The notes beneath the pieces are model-generated. The model saw nothing but the letters and a program-made list of their open reading frames with translations. It did no database searches and was not told the DNA's origin. 64,000 nt of DNA from assembly GCA_003134815.1 (NCBI GenBank), contig PLCO01000053.1:1-64000 (forward strand), in the 5' to 3' direction. Shown in pieces: positions 53,741-62,366 of this stretch. Position numbers and translations under genes: made by a program. Position 1 is the first letter of the stretch; the number at the start of each line of letters is the position of its first letter. This stretch comes from Acidobacteriaceae bacterium (GTDB lineage Bacteria; Acidobacteriota; Terriglobia; Terriglobales; Acidobacteriaceae).

Positions 53741-55591
53741 ATGCTTTCGCCAAGTCCTCGAGCCCTCACGCCAAACCATTCTATAGTCCAGTCGCGGCGC
53801 CGGATCATCTCACTCCTTCGCTTCGCGCCCGCGGTAACTTTCCTTCTGCCGTTTGGCTTCCAGCCCACAATTCGCGCTCAGCAGCCGGTCTCTGTCGTTC
53901 TCGACGCCATGACCTCTGAACTCCATCGCGCCTTCACCACGCTGGGCAAGTCCGCGGGCCCCTCGTCGTCTTCCGCGTCGCCGTCCAACGTTGGTGTCGC
54001 GACGACCGCCGCTCCCGCAAGTGACAAGCAGTTGCCGCCCTACTTCCTCAGCTACATGGTTCGCGACGCAAGCTACGTCTCCATTCGCGCCCTCTACGGT
54101 GCACTCGCAGGCAACTCGGCAGGTCGCACGCGCTCGGCCGATGTTCAGGTGCGCGTCGGCGATCCCAAACTTGACAACACGCACGGCACGCATCGCGGCT
54201 CGGCCGTCAACAGCCTCCAGCTTCCGCTCGGCGACGACCGCGAGGCTCTGGCGCGATCGCTTTGGCTGGCCACCAACACGGGCTATGGCAACGCTCTGGA
54301 CAGCTACCTTCGCGTCCAGACTGAAGCAGAGGTCCGCGCGAGGGAAGAGGACACTTCTCCCGATTTCAGCCAGCAACCTCAGCAGAAGCACATCGGCGCC
54401 GTCGCTCCGCCCATCGTCATCGACCGTACGTCATGGGAGCAGCGGGTGAGGGAACTGTCCCGCATCTTCCGCGATTACCCTGACGTGTACGAGAACATGG
54501 TCGTGCTCAGCGTGCAGAACGAGACCGATTACTTCGCCTCCTCCGAGGGATCGCAAGTCGTCACGCCTCATCTGCAGGCGCGCCTGGTCGCCGTCGCCGT
54601 CACCCGCGCCGACGATGGCATGGACCTCTTCCGCGAGCAGACATTCGAAGCTGAAACGGTTGACGGCCTTCCCAAACAGGCTGACCTCGAAGCCGCCATG
54701 CGCAATCTTGGCAAAAGTCTCGAAGCACTGCGCAAGGCTCCGGTCACTGAGCCATTCGACGGCCCCGCCATTCTCTCCGGCCGCGCCGCCGCCGTCTTCT
54801 TCCACGAAGTCCTCGGCCATCGCCTCGAGGGCCAGCGCCAGCGCGGCGAAGAAGAGGGCCAGACCTTCACCAAAGACGTTGGCAAACCAATTCTTCCTGA
54901 CTTTCTCTCTGTCGTCGACGATCCCACGGTCACAGCTTTCGGCAGCACCTGGCTCAGCGGCAGCTACCAGTACGACGATGAAGGCCAGAAAGCCGAGCCC
55001 GTCGACCTTATTCAAGACGGCGTTCTCAAAACATTCCTCATGTCGCGCTTGCCCATCGCCAGCTTCGGCGCCTCCAACGGCCATGGCCGCGCGGAATCCG
55101 GCCATGTGCCCACCGGCCGCCAAGGGAACCTGATCGTCACATCAACCAAAAGCGTCTCCGACTCCGCGCTGCGACAGCAGCTCATTGACGAAGCCAAAAA
55201 GCAGGGCAAGCCATACGGCCTCTACTTTGAGGACATCTCTTCGGGTTTTGCGGTCACTCAGCGGAGCTCACCGCAGGCCTTCCAGGTCATTCCCCTCGTC
55301 GTCTGGCGCGTCTATGTCGACGGCCGGCCTGACGAACTCGTCCGCGGTGTCGGCATCGTCGGTACGCCGCTCGCCGCCATGAAAAGCATCATCGCAACCG
55401 GCGACAAGAGCGAAGTCTTCAACGGCGAGTGCGGCGCGGAGTCGGGCACCATCCCCGTCAGCGCTGTCGCTCCCGCCATGCTCCTCAGCACCATTGAAAC
55501 GCAGCGCCAACCGCAAGGTACAGCGCGCCCGCCCATCCTGCCCATCCCCGGCGCGGACACTCAACCGCCCGCGACCAAGGAGGCCCAATGA
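53741..55591 (+). CDS. Secreted TldD-like metalloprotease
   Basis: A 616-residue protein of the TldD/PmbA family with the zinc motif FFHEVLGHRLEGQ (HExxxH), at about 360, and conserved downstream blocks (SVVDDPTVTAFGSTW, SYQYDDEGQKAEPVDLIQDGVLKTFLMSR, NGHGRAESG). Unlike cytoplasmic TldD (about 480 residues) it has an export signal (LLRFAPAVTFLLPFGF...AQ) and a 200-residue N-terminal region. It forms an ATGA overlap with the next gene, its likely partner. In known TldD/E pairs, unfolded peptides are threaded into the active site; the substrate here is unknown. Confidence 0.88.
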   Translation: MLSPSPRALTPNHSIVQSRRRIISLLRFAPAVTFLLPFGFQPTIRAQQPVSVVLDAMTSELHRAFTTLGKSAGPSSSSASPSNVGVATTAAPASDKQLPPYFLSYMVRDASYVSIRALYGALAGNSAGRTRSADVQVRVGDPKLDNTHGTHRGSAVNSLQLPLGDDREALARSLWLATNTGYGNALDSYLRVQTEAEVRAREEDTSPDFSQQPQQKHIGAVAPPIVIDRTSWEQRVRELSRIFRDYPDVYENMVVLSVQNETDYFASSEGSQVVTPHLQARLVAVAVTRADDGMDLFREQTFEAETVDGLPKQADLEAAMRNLGKSLEALRKAPVTEPFDGPAILSGRAAAVFFHEVLGHRLEGQRQRGEEEGQTFTKDVGKPILPDFLSVVDDPTVTAFGSTWLSGSYQYDDEGQKAEPVDLIQDGVLKTFLMSRLPIASFGASNGHGRAESGHVPTGRQGNLIVTSTKSVSDSALRQQLIDEAKKQGKPYGLYFEDISSGFAVTQRSSPQAFQVIPLVVWRVYVDGRPDELVRGVGIVGTPLAAMKSIIATGDKSEVFNGECGAESGTIPVSAVAPAMLLSTIETQRQPQGTARPPILPIPGADTQPPATKEAQ

Positions 55592-57252
55592 ACCCGCGAC
55601 GCTTGTGCGCTATGGTCGCCTGTACCGGACTTCTCGTTTTATTCGTCTGCATGTCACGACTCCCGGCTCAGCCCACCCGCGCCGACGCCGAAAAAGATCC
55701 CGTCCTCAAAGCCATGCTCGCTGAACTCGATCGCAGCATGAGCCAGCTCCAGTTGCAGGGCTTTGCCAAGCCCTTCTTCATCCAGTACCGCATTGAAGAC
55801 GTCAACGACTTCCAGACCACCGCCGAATTCGGCTCAAGCGAAGGCTCTGACCACGCTCACCAGCGCGTCGTGCGCGTCACTGTCCGCGTCGGCGACTACA
55901 AAACCGACAGCTCCGGCGTGCGCGGCGATGGCTCGCTCCAAGTGACCGCACTCGACGACGACCTCATCGCCCTGCGCTCTTCGCTCTGGACCGCCACCGA
56001 CACGGCCTACAAAAATGCTCTCTCCGCCTATGCGCAAAAGCAGGCGGAGCTGAAGCAGGTGCAAACCCCGCCGCAGGCCGACGACTTCAGCCAGGAGAAG
56101 CCCATCGTCTCGCTTGGCCCACCCATCGCCCTTCACGTCGACGAGAACTCCTGGGCCGATCGCGTCGCCCGCGTCAGTGGCCTCTACCGCACCGATGCCT
56201 CAGTAACCGCCAGCGAGCGCGACATCGAGTACTCCAACGCCAGTTTTCGCGCTCGCGCTATCACCACCCGGCTCGTCACCAGCGAAGGAACCATCGTTCG
56301 CAAGTCCGCAGTCGACTATCAGGAATCCTTTGCCGCCGGCGCGCAGGCCCCGGACGGCATGCGCCTCGACCGCTCTTACGGATCGTCCGGAACCTCGCCT
56401 GCCGACCTCGACTCAGAGACCGTATTCAATCAGCACGCGGTCGCGGAGCTTGCTTCGCTCGCAGAGCTTCGCAAGGCTCCCCTTGTCGAAGAGGAGTACC
56501 ACGGCCCGCTCCTCTTCTCGGCCGACGCAGCTGCCGACACACTGCACAGCCTCCTCGCCGCGGCGGTCACAGCCACGCGCCCTGCTCTTGGCACTGAAGC
56601 TCGCACCAACGGCGCGTTCGCTTCCAGCTACCACGCGCGCGTACTGCCTGACTTCATGAACGTCGTCGACGATCCCAGCTTGACCACATTCAACGGGAAA
56701 AGCCTCCTCGGCGCCGATGCCGTCGACGACGAGGGCGTCGCCGCGCAGCCCGTCAAGCTCGTCAATGCCGGCCGCCTCGACAATTACCTCATGGGCCGCC
56801 AGCCCGTCCGCGACTTCCCGCAATCGAACGGCCACGGCCGCGCCGGAATCACCGGCCCGCCGCACCCCATGATCGGCGTCCTCAAAATCTCCGCCGACAA
56901 TGGCCTCTCAACCGATGATCTCAACAAGAAGCTCCTCGACATGGCAAAGGATCGCGGCCTTGCCAGCGTTTATTTCGTGCAGACAATGGGCCCCGACCGC
57001 TCTCCTCGCCTGCTCTACCGCGTCAGCCCCGACGGCAAGCGCGAGCTGGTGCGCGGCGCAGAGATCGACGACGTCGACGATCGTGCACTTCGCTCCAGCA
57101 TTGACGCTGCCGGCAACGATCTCTGGGTCGCCAACTACTTCGCGGATCCCCCCACCACTGTTCTCGCGCCCGCGCTGCTCTTTGACGATGCCACCGTCCG
57201 CCGCGCCAACGCCAAAAACGACAAGCTGCCCTTCTATCCGCCTCCTGAATAA
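55588..57252 (+). CDS. Secreted TldE/PmbA-like partner lacking the zinc motif
   Basis: A 554-residue paralogue of the preceding protein, with a signal peptide (MVACTGLLVLFVCMSRLPAQ) and the same overall order (VDENSWADRVARVSGLYR, LPDFMNVVDDPSLTTFNGKSL, DDEGVAAQPVKLVNAGRLDNYLMG, QSNGHGRAG). At the place of HExxxH it has DTLHSLLAAAV, so it should not bind zinc, as expected for the TldE half of a TldD/TldE heterodimer. AAGGAGG precedes its ATG inside the upstream gene's end. Confidence 0.87.
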   Translation: MNPRRLCAMVACTGLLVLFVCMSRLPAQPTRADAEKDPVLKAMLAELDRSMSQLQLQGFAKPFFIQYRIEDVNDFQTTAEFGSSEGSDHAHQRVVRVTVRVGDYKTDSSGVRGDGSLQVTALDDDLIALRSSLWTATDTAYKNALSAYAQKQAELKQVQTPPQADDFSQEKPIVSLGPPIALHVDENSWADRVARVSGLYRTDASVTASERDIEYSNASFRARAITTRLVTSEGTIVRKSAVDYQESFAAGAQAPDGMRLDRSYGSSGTSPADLDSETVFNQHAVAELASLAELRKAPLVEEEYHGPLLFSADAAADTLHSLLAAAVTATRPALGTEARTNGAFASSYHARVLPDFMNVVDDPSLTTFNGKSLLGADAVDDEGVAAQPVKLVNAGRLDNYLMGRQPVRDFPQSNGHGRAGITGPPHPMIGVLKISADNGLSTDDLNKKLLDMAKDRGLASVYFVQTMGPDRSPRLLYRVSPDGKRELVRGAEIDDVDDRALRSSIDAAGNDLWVANYFADPPTTVLAPALLFDDATVRRANAKNDKLPFYPPPE

Positions 57253-57631
57253 AGCGGAACCGGAGTCGGCGTATCCTGAAAGCACTGACTTCAAGTCGAC
57301 GCGACCATCCCGGGGTCCCCAACGACGGACATTTGTCGTTGGGGTGGGAGCATCAGGGAGCGGCGACCCGACTCAAAACTCAATAGGACACGGTTACTCC
57401 GGTTCCGCTCTAGCGCTATATTTCGTTATTGGGCCGGCTCGACAACGCTGGCTCGCAACCGTCCATTTCCTCCCCATGCATCTCACTCTGTGAACTTTCA
57501 CGCACCCCGGCCGCCCGTTTCCGCATCCATCTGATAGGTGTCTTTCTCGCCCGGCAGTTGAATTTAATCAACACACAATTCATCCGGGCCAAACCCACAA
57601 AGTACAATCCGAACGAAGGAGATTTTCCCCT
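57253..57631. other. 379-bp gap before sod, with a 10-bp perfect hairpin at 57317-57344
   Basis: CCCCAACGAC and GTCGTTGGGG form a perfect 10-bp stem with an 8-nt loop, lacking a T tract; it may terminate the tldD/tldE transcript or be a dispersed repeat. The rest probably holds the sod promoter, but I cannot place it with confidence. AAGGAGATTTTCCCCT before the ATG is the sod ribosome site. No gene is supported. Confidence 0.5.
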
Positions 57632-58255
57632 ATGGCATACGAATTACCACCGCTCCCCTACGAATACTCAGCGCTTGAGCCGTTCATCGACATTGAAACC
57701 ATGAAGCTCCACCACGACAAGCACCACCAGGCCTACATCACCAATGTGAATGCCGCGCTGGTCAATCACCCCACGCTCGCCGCCAAATCTGTCGACGACC
57801 TCATCAGCGATCTCAACGCGGTCCCTGAAGATATTCGCGGCGTCGTTCGCAACAACGGCGGAGGCCACTCCAACCACTCCATGTTCTGGACCATCATGGG
57901 TCCCGCGAACGTGGCCGGCAACGGCGGCAGCCCTTCCGGCGAAATCGCCAAGCAGATCACCGCCGATTTCGGCGACTTCGAGGCTTTCAAGAAGACCTTC
58001 AACGAGACCACGGCCAAGCAATTCGGCTCCGGCTGGGGATGGCTCGTCTTCACCGGCGGCAAGCTCAAAGTCATCACCAGCGCGAATCAGGATTCGCCGC
58101 TTTCGCAAGGTCTTTATCCGATCCTCGGCAACGACGTCTGGGAGCACGCGTATTACCTCAAATACCAGAACAAGCGTCCCGATTACCTCGCGGCCTGGTG
58201 GAACGTCGTCAATTGGGCTGAAGTCAACAAGCGCTTCGCCAAAGCCAAGGGATGA
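57632..58255 (+). CDS. Superoxide dismutase, Fe/Mn family
   Basis: A 207-residue enzyme that dismutes superoxide. Metal ligands are visible in [17 protein letters not shown] (first His), [12 protein letters not shown] (second), and [20 protein letters not shown] (Asp and His). [15 protein letters not shown] and GSGWGWLV are typical; Mn is more likely than Fe from the GG-H-N-H pattern, but cambialism cannot be excluded. No signal peptide, so cytoplasmic. Monocistronic. Confidence 0.95.
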   Translation: MAYELPPLPYEYSALEPFIDIETMKLHHDKHHQAYITNVNAALVNHPTLAAKSVDDLISDLNAVPEDIRGVVRNNGGGHSNHSMFWTIMGPANVAGNGGSPSGEIAKQITADFGDFEAFKKTFNETTAKQFGSGWGWLVFTGGKLKVITSANQDSPLSQGLYPILGNDVWEHAYYLKYQNKRPDYLAAWWNVVNWAEVNKRFAKAKG

Positions 58256-58266
58256 ACCGAGCAATC

Positions 58267-58370
58267 AGCTTCTAGCTCCTGGCTTCTAGCCTTCAGCCCT
58301 TCCGCGTTTCGTTGACGCGCTGAGTTCTCGCACAACGAGCTAGTAGCTAATGGCTAGCAGCTGGAAGCTG
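58267..58370. repeat. Two heptanucleotide arrays between sod and zwf
   Basis: Bases 58267-58301 are five 7-bp units of the AGCTTCT type, and 58339-58370 are four units of the complementary GCTAGNA type plus a partial unit. The two arrays are roughly inverted with respect to each other (AGCTTCT versus GCTAGTA/GCTGGAA), so they could pair. The track start of zwf translates the second array. Confidence 0.65.
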
Positions 58371-58400
58371 TTTTTTCCCAAGCCGGAGGTTTTTTCGCAC

Positions 58401-59963
58401 ATGGCCACCATGCAAATGACAGTGCGCCCCGAGGATCTCTCCCAACTCCGCAAGGGCGCTGAGCGCATCCCCGACCCGGGCATTCTCGTCATCTTTGGCG
58501 CCTCCGGCGACCTCACCAAGCGCAAGCTTCTGCCTGCGCTCTTTCATCTTTGGCAATCGAACCTTTTGCCGCAAAAGTTTGCCATCGTCGGTGTCGCGCG
58601 CCGCCCGCTCGGCGACGAATTCGCCGCCGACATGCGCTCCGGCATTATCGAGTTTGGCGGCGTCGACGCCAAAGATCCAAAGCTCGACGATTTCGTCGCC
58701 AAAATCGGCTACTTTCCCCTCAACTTCGACGATCCGGCCAGCTATGCAGGTCTAAAAACCGAGCTCGATCGCATCGCCACGGAGAAGGGAATCGGCCCCG
58801 ATCGCCTCTTCTATCTCGCCACGGCGCCGGAGTTTTTTACCGGCATCATTGAGAATCTCGGCGCGCAAGGCATGGCCCACCCCGAAAAAGGCCGCGTCGC
58901 CATCGTCATTGAAAAGCCCTTCGGCCACGACCTCGATTCTGCCGGCCAACTCAACCATCAGGTCAATGCCGTCTTCCAGGAGAACCAGGTCTTCCGCATT
59001 GATCACTACCTCGGCAAGGAGACCGTCCAGAATCTGCTCGTCTTCCGTTTCGCCAACGGCATATTTGAGCCAATCTGGAAACGCAATTACATTGACCACG
59101 TCCAGATCACCGTGGCTGAAACGCTCGGCGTCGAAGGCCGCGGGCCTTTTTACGAAAAAGCCGGCGCTCTGCGCGACGTCGTCCAGAACCACATGATGGA
59201 GCTGCTCTCGCTCGTCGCCCTCGAGCCGCCATCCAGCTTTGAAGCCGAAAGCGTGCGCCGCGAGAAACTCAAGGTCTGGCAGGCCATCCCTGCGATTCCC
59301 ATCCTCAGCACTGTCCGCGGGCAGTACGGTCCCGGCATCGTCGCCGGCGAGCACGTTGTCGGCTACCGCGATGAAGACCGCGTCAATCCCGACTCCGGCA
59401 CCGAAACCTATGCCGCGCTCCGCCTCACCATTGAGAACTGGCGTTGGGCCGGCGTTCCCTTCTATCTCCGCGCCGGCAAGCGCATGAAGAAGCGCGCCAC
59501 CGAGATCAGCATCCAGTTCAAGCAGCCCCCGCTGCTCATCTTCAATCGCATGGCGCTCACCGGCCCGTGCTCCGGTATTCAGCCCAACCTGCTCACCATC
59601 CGCATCCAGCCCGACGAAGGCATCTCCCTGCGTTTCGGCGCAAAAGTCCCCACCACACCCGAGATGACCGTCTGCCCCGTCAACATGGATTTCGACTACG
59701 AAGCCGCCTTCGGCAAATCCAGCGCCAACGGCTATGAGCGCCTGCTCCTCGACGCCATGCTCGGCGATCAGACTCTCTTCTCGCACCGCGACGGCGTCGA
59801 AACAACCTGGGCGCTCTACACGCCCATACTTCAGGCCTGGGCCGCCAAAAAGCCGCAAGTGTTTCCCAATTATTTCGCCGGCTCCTGGGGCCCCGAGTGC
59901 GCCGACCATCTGCTCGAAAGCTCCGGCCACCACTGGCGCAACGAGCTCGGCCGCAAAGCATAA
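58401..59963 (+). CDS. zwf: Glucose-6-phosphate 1-dehydrogenase
   Basis: A 520-residue enzyme, the first step of the oxidative pentose phosphate pathway, making NADPH. Motifs: the nucleotide-binding ILVIFGASGDLTKRKLLPALFHL, AIVIEKPFGHDLDSA and the active-site FRIDHYLGKETVQNLLVFRFAN. C-terminal blocks include FYLRAGKRMKKRATEI. The ATG at 58401 follows GGAGG at 11-12 bases; the track start at 58350 reads repeat sequence. No gnd or pgl neighbour is seen. Confidence 0.95.
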   Translation: MATMQMTVRPEDLSQLRKGAERIPDPGILVIFGASGDLTKRKLLPALFHLWQSNLLPQKFAIVGVARRPLGDEFAADMRSGIIEFGGVDAKDPKLDDFVAKIGYFPLNFDDPASYAGLKTELDRIATEKGIGPDRLFYLATAPEFFTGIIENLGAQGMAHPEKGRVAIVIEKPFGHDLDSAGQLNHQVNAVFQENQVFRIDHYLGKETVQNLLVFRFANGIFEPIWKRNYIDHVQITVAETLGVEGRGPFYEKAGALRDVVQNHMMELLSLVALEPPSSFEAESVRREKLKVWQAIPAIPILSTVRGQYGPGIVAGEHVVGYRDEDRVNPDSGTETYAALRLTIENWRWAGVPFYLRAGKRMKKRATEISIQFKQPPLLIFNRMALTGPCSGIQPNLLTIRIQPDEGISLRFGAKVPTTPEMTVCPVNMDFDYEAAFGKSSANGYERLLLDAMLGDQTLFSHRDGVETTWALYTPILQAWAAKKPQVFPNYFAGSWGPECADHLLESSGHHWRNELGRKA

Positions 59964-60013
59964 GGACGAGTCAACGGGCCATAAAAGGCATTTCGGAGCA
60001 CTTCCCCGTCTAG

Positions 60014-60049
60014 CTCCGCTAACTCCGCCAACCCCGCTAACTCCGCTTC
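60014..60049. repeat. Nonanucleotide array (CTCCGCTAA) entering the methyltransferase 3' end
   Basis: Four 9-bp units (CTCCGCTAA, CTCCGCCAA, CCCCGCTAA, CTCCGCTTC). The right half lies inside the minus-strand methyltransferase gene and supplies its stop codon and last residues. Confidence 0.68.
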
Positions 60050-60756
60050 ACCCCTTCCAGAGTCAGCGTCTCCAGCCGCAGGAACCCCGGCGGACGCCGG
60101 CTCTCATTCTCGATGTTCCGGAATGCCGGCGAACGGCTCTCGTTCAACGCGCACCGCTCAATCTCCGCGAAACCGGCCTCTTCGAGCGCGATCTTCAACG
60201 CCTTTTCGTCGTAGATGAAAAGGTGTCCCCACTCGCGCACGAACCGGTTGATCACATGCGTATCCAAAGCCTTCAATCCCAGGTCTTCGGCCGTCCGCCG
60301 AATATATTCCATTTGCAACGGCGACTTGTCGGTTCGGTAAAGCTCCATGAGGAACTTCAAATCCGGAGTCGAAATTCTGATCCTGCCGCCGGCCTTCATG
60401 ATTCGGAAACATTCGCGCAACATGTGCTCGGCGTGGGCATATGTAACGTGCTCAATCATGTGCTCGCTGAAAATGAAATCGAACACTCCATCGGGCAGCG
60501 GGAACCTCGCCGTTGCGTCCAGGTAAACCACTTCCTCGCTCAGCGGATCGAAGTCCACGTTGAGCCATCCTGCAAGAACATTTTCGCCGCACCCCAGATT
60601 CAGCTTCTTCTCGCCCGCGCCTGAAACGTATTTGTCCATTCGCCGCTGGTCTTTCCCGCTCACGCGGCGGCCAAGCGAGCGCAAATCTCGCTTGAGGTTG
60701 TACCTCACCAACCCAAATCCCATTCGCTTCAGGTACGGTTCCCGCTCACCAGCCAT
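60037..60756 (-). CDS. Class I SAM-dependent methyltransferase
   Basis: A 239-residue methyltransferase with the SAM-binding motif I KKLNLGCGENVLAGWLNVD, motif II VYLDATARFPLPDGVFDFIFSEHMIEHV and a post-motif MLRECFRIMKAGGRIRISTPDL. The style is that of methyltransferase-11-type proteins often found in glycan or lipid clusters. The chain ends in sequence encoded partly by a 9-bp repeat array. Substrate unknown; neighbours give no hint. Confidence 0.85.
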   Translation of the reverse strand: MAGEREPYLKRMGFGLVRYNLKRDLRSLGRRVSGKDQRRMDKYVSGAGEKKLNLGCGENVLAGWLNVDFDPLSEEVVYLDATARFPLPDGVFDFIFSEHMIEHVTYAHAEHMLRECFRIMKAGGRIRISTPDLKFLMELYRTDKSPLQMEYIRRTAEDLGLKALDTHVINRFVREWGHLFIYDEKALKIALEEAGFAEIERCALNESRSPAFRNIENESRRPPGFLRLETLTLEGVKRS

Positions 60757-60803
60757 TCCTCAATTCCTCTCGACCCGTCTTTCGTGTTCCGCCCGACCTA
60801 CCA

Positions 60804-60882
60804 ATTCCGCCAGCATCGCCATCTCCGCCAACCCCGCTAACTCCGCCAACCCCCCTACTCCCCACTCCCTACTCCCTGTCCT
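60804..60882. repeat. Mixed 9-bp and 7-bp array at the rnhA 3' end
   Basis: Five 9-bp units (ATTCCGCCA-like) at 60804-60848 are followed by four 7-bp units (CTACTCC, CCACTCC, CTACTCC, CTGTCCT) at 60855-60882. The 7-bp part lies inside the RNase H gene and encodes its C-terminal GQGVGSGE tail. A change of period inside one array is notable. Confidence 0.68.
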
Positions 60883-61322
60883 TTATCCATCGCCTCATTC
60901 GCCAGCCGGTCGGCTTCCTTGTTTCCGCCGCGCAGCGTATGCCTCATGTCGAACCCCTTTAGCTTGAGCGCGAGCCGTTGCGCCTCTTCCCACAGCGGCC
61001 GAAGCCCTGGGCTTTTAACCTTGTACCGGCCCTTCATCTGGCGCACCATCAGCTCTGAGTCTGAAACCACTCGCAGCCGTCTCGCCCCATTTGCTAAGGC
61101 CCAATCCAGCACTGCTAGCAATCCCTTGTACTCAGCAAAATTATTGGTCTGGCGGCCCAGGTACTCGCTCAGCCGCGCGACCACCTGTCCCTCAGGGTCC
61201 TCGACCACCGCCCCGTACCCCGCTGGCCCCGGATTGCCTCGCGATCCCCCATCGCAGTGCGCGACATGCCACCCGCCTGCCCCATCCCCAGTGGCCTCGT
61301 GCTCAAAAAGATTTCCAGTCAT
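60855..61322 (-). CDS. rnhA: Ribonuclease HI family protein
   Basis: A 155-residue RNase H-fold protein. The four metal-binding acids are in HVAHCDGGSRGNPGPAGYG (Asp), NNFAEYKGLLAVLDW (Glu), RVVSDSELMVRQM (Asp) and NKEADRLANEAM (Asp), so it should be active on RNA in RNA:DNA hybrids. The RVT_3-like spacing suggests the short bacterial type without an N-terminal hybrid-binding domain. ATG 61322 is used instead of the track start at 61427. The extreme C terminus is encoded by repeat sequence. Confidence 0.87.
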   Translation of the reverse strand: MTGNLFEHEATGDGAGGWHVAHCDGGSRGNPGPAGYGAVVEDPEGQVVARLSEYLGRQTNNFAEYKGLLAVLDWALANGARRLRVVSDSELMVRQMKGRYKVKSPGLRPLWEEAQRLALKLKGFDMRHTLRGGNKEADRLANEAMDKGQGVGSGE

Positions 61323-61478
61323 CGCTTTCCAGTGTATCGGGGCCTGCCGGCCCAATTTGGCCCTTCCACCGGCAAATCCCCAACGGGCCTGGCTCCGCAC
61401 CGGCAACCTGCTTACAATTACTCCCATTCCACGTCTACCCCCTCAGCACTGTCTGCATCTTCCGCGACCGGAGAAGCG

Positions 61479-62237
61479 ATGGCTACAGACGCAATCAGAG
61501 TTTCCATGAACCCTTCGATGAGTCTCGCCCAAGCGGCAGCCACTTTAGCCTGGCCGGTAGCCGGGGGGGTACAATCCTCTCCAGACGTGGCTGCTTCCAG
61601 AGCAATGAGCGGAGCAAGGCGGCAGAACCCTGGCCAGAACGACGCGAGCCGGGCACAAAGCCGCGCCCTTGAGATGGACCTCATCCGCGAGGCCCAGGCT
61701 GGCTCCGGAGTTGCGTTCGACACCCTCGTCCGCCAGTATGAACACCAGGTTCTTCGCCTGGCCCTCCATCTCACCGGTTCCGAGCACGACGCAGAAGACA
61801 TCTACCAGGAAGCATTCCTCAAAGCCTACCGGTACATTGGGAACTTCCGCTTTGAATGCTCTTTTTACACTTGGATCTACCGCATCGTCACCAACCTTTG
61901 CCTGGACCAGTTGCGCCGCCGCAAGACTCGCCGCGAGGACCACGCTGTTGTGGTCGACCGCAGCGGCGACGAGATCGACATTCTGGCCTCCGTCTCTGAC
62001 AACCGCTCGTTTTCCAATCCCGCCCGCGAGCTCGATCGCAAGCTGCTGGGCGCAAAGATTCAGGCGGCGCTGGGCAAGCTCACGCCGCGCGAGCGCATGG
62101 TCTTTGAGTTGAAGCACTACCAGGGCCTTCGCCTGCGCACCATCGGCGAAATGTTGAACACCACGGAAGAGACCGCCAAGAACACCCTCTTCCGCGCAAC
62201 CAAAAAGCTGCGCGCACAACTGGCGGAGTTGAGATGA
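61479..62237 (+). CDS. ECF-type RNA polymerase sigma factor
   Basis: A 252-residue sigma factor. Region 2 has LVRQYEHQVLRLALHLTGSEHDAEDIYQEAFLKAYRYIGNFRFECSFYTWIYRIVTNLCLDQLRRR, and region 4 has LTPRERMVFELKHYQGLRLRTIGEMLNTTEETAKNTLFRATKKLRA, a helix-turn-helix that reads the -35. A poorly conserved N-terminal extension of about 70 residues precedes region 2; ATG 61479 has GGAGA nearby. The next gene is an anti-sigma factor, so activity is probably controlled by it. Confidence 0.9.
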   Translation: MATDAIRVSMNPSMSLAQAAATLAWPVAGGVQSSPDVAASRAMSGARRQNPGQNDASRAQSRALEMDLIREAQAGSGVAFDTLVRQYEHQVLRLALHLTGSEHDAEDIYQEAFLKAYRYIGNFRFECSFYTWIYRIVTNLCLDQLRRRKTRREDHAVVVDRSGDEIDILASVSDNRSFSNPARELDRKLLGAKIQAALGKLTPRERMVFELKHYQGLRLRTIGEMLNTTEETAKNTLFRATKKLRAQLAELR

Positions 62238-62313
62238 ATCTTGAGCGGCGGATTTTTCTTTAATAGCTGCGAAGTTGTCCATTACTGCACAGCTCGTCGA
62301 TTCAGCACGATGA

Positions 62314-62339
62314 GCTGGAAGCTAGAAGCTGAAAAGCTG
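62314..62339. repeat. Heptanucleotide array (GCTNGAA) before the anti-sigma gene
   Basis: Three 7-bp units (GCTGGAA, GCTAGAA, GCTGAAA) plus a partial fourth fill part of the 129-bp gap between the sigma and anti-sigma genes, just ahead of the ribosome site. Confidence 0.6.
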
Positions 62340-62366
62340 TACTTCTGAGGCTAAAAGGACGTAACC

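Noticed and set aside
52323-53786. 487-codon plus-strand ORF opposite the M48 peptidase
   Set aside because: Antisense shadow of a gene with a clear HExxH peptidase; composition is Arg/Gln/His-rich with no recognisable fold.
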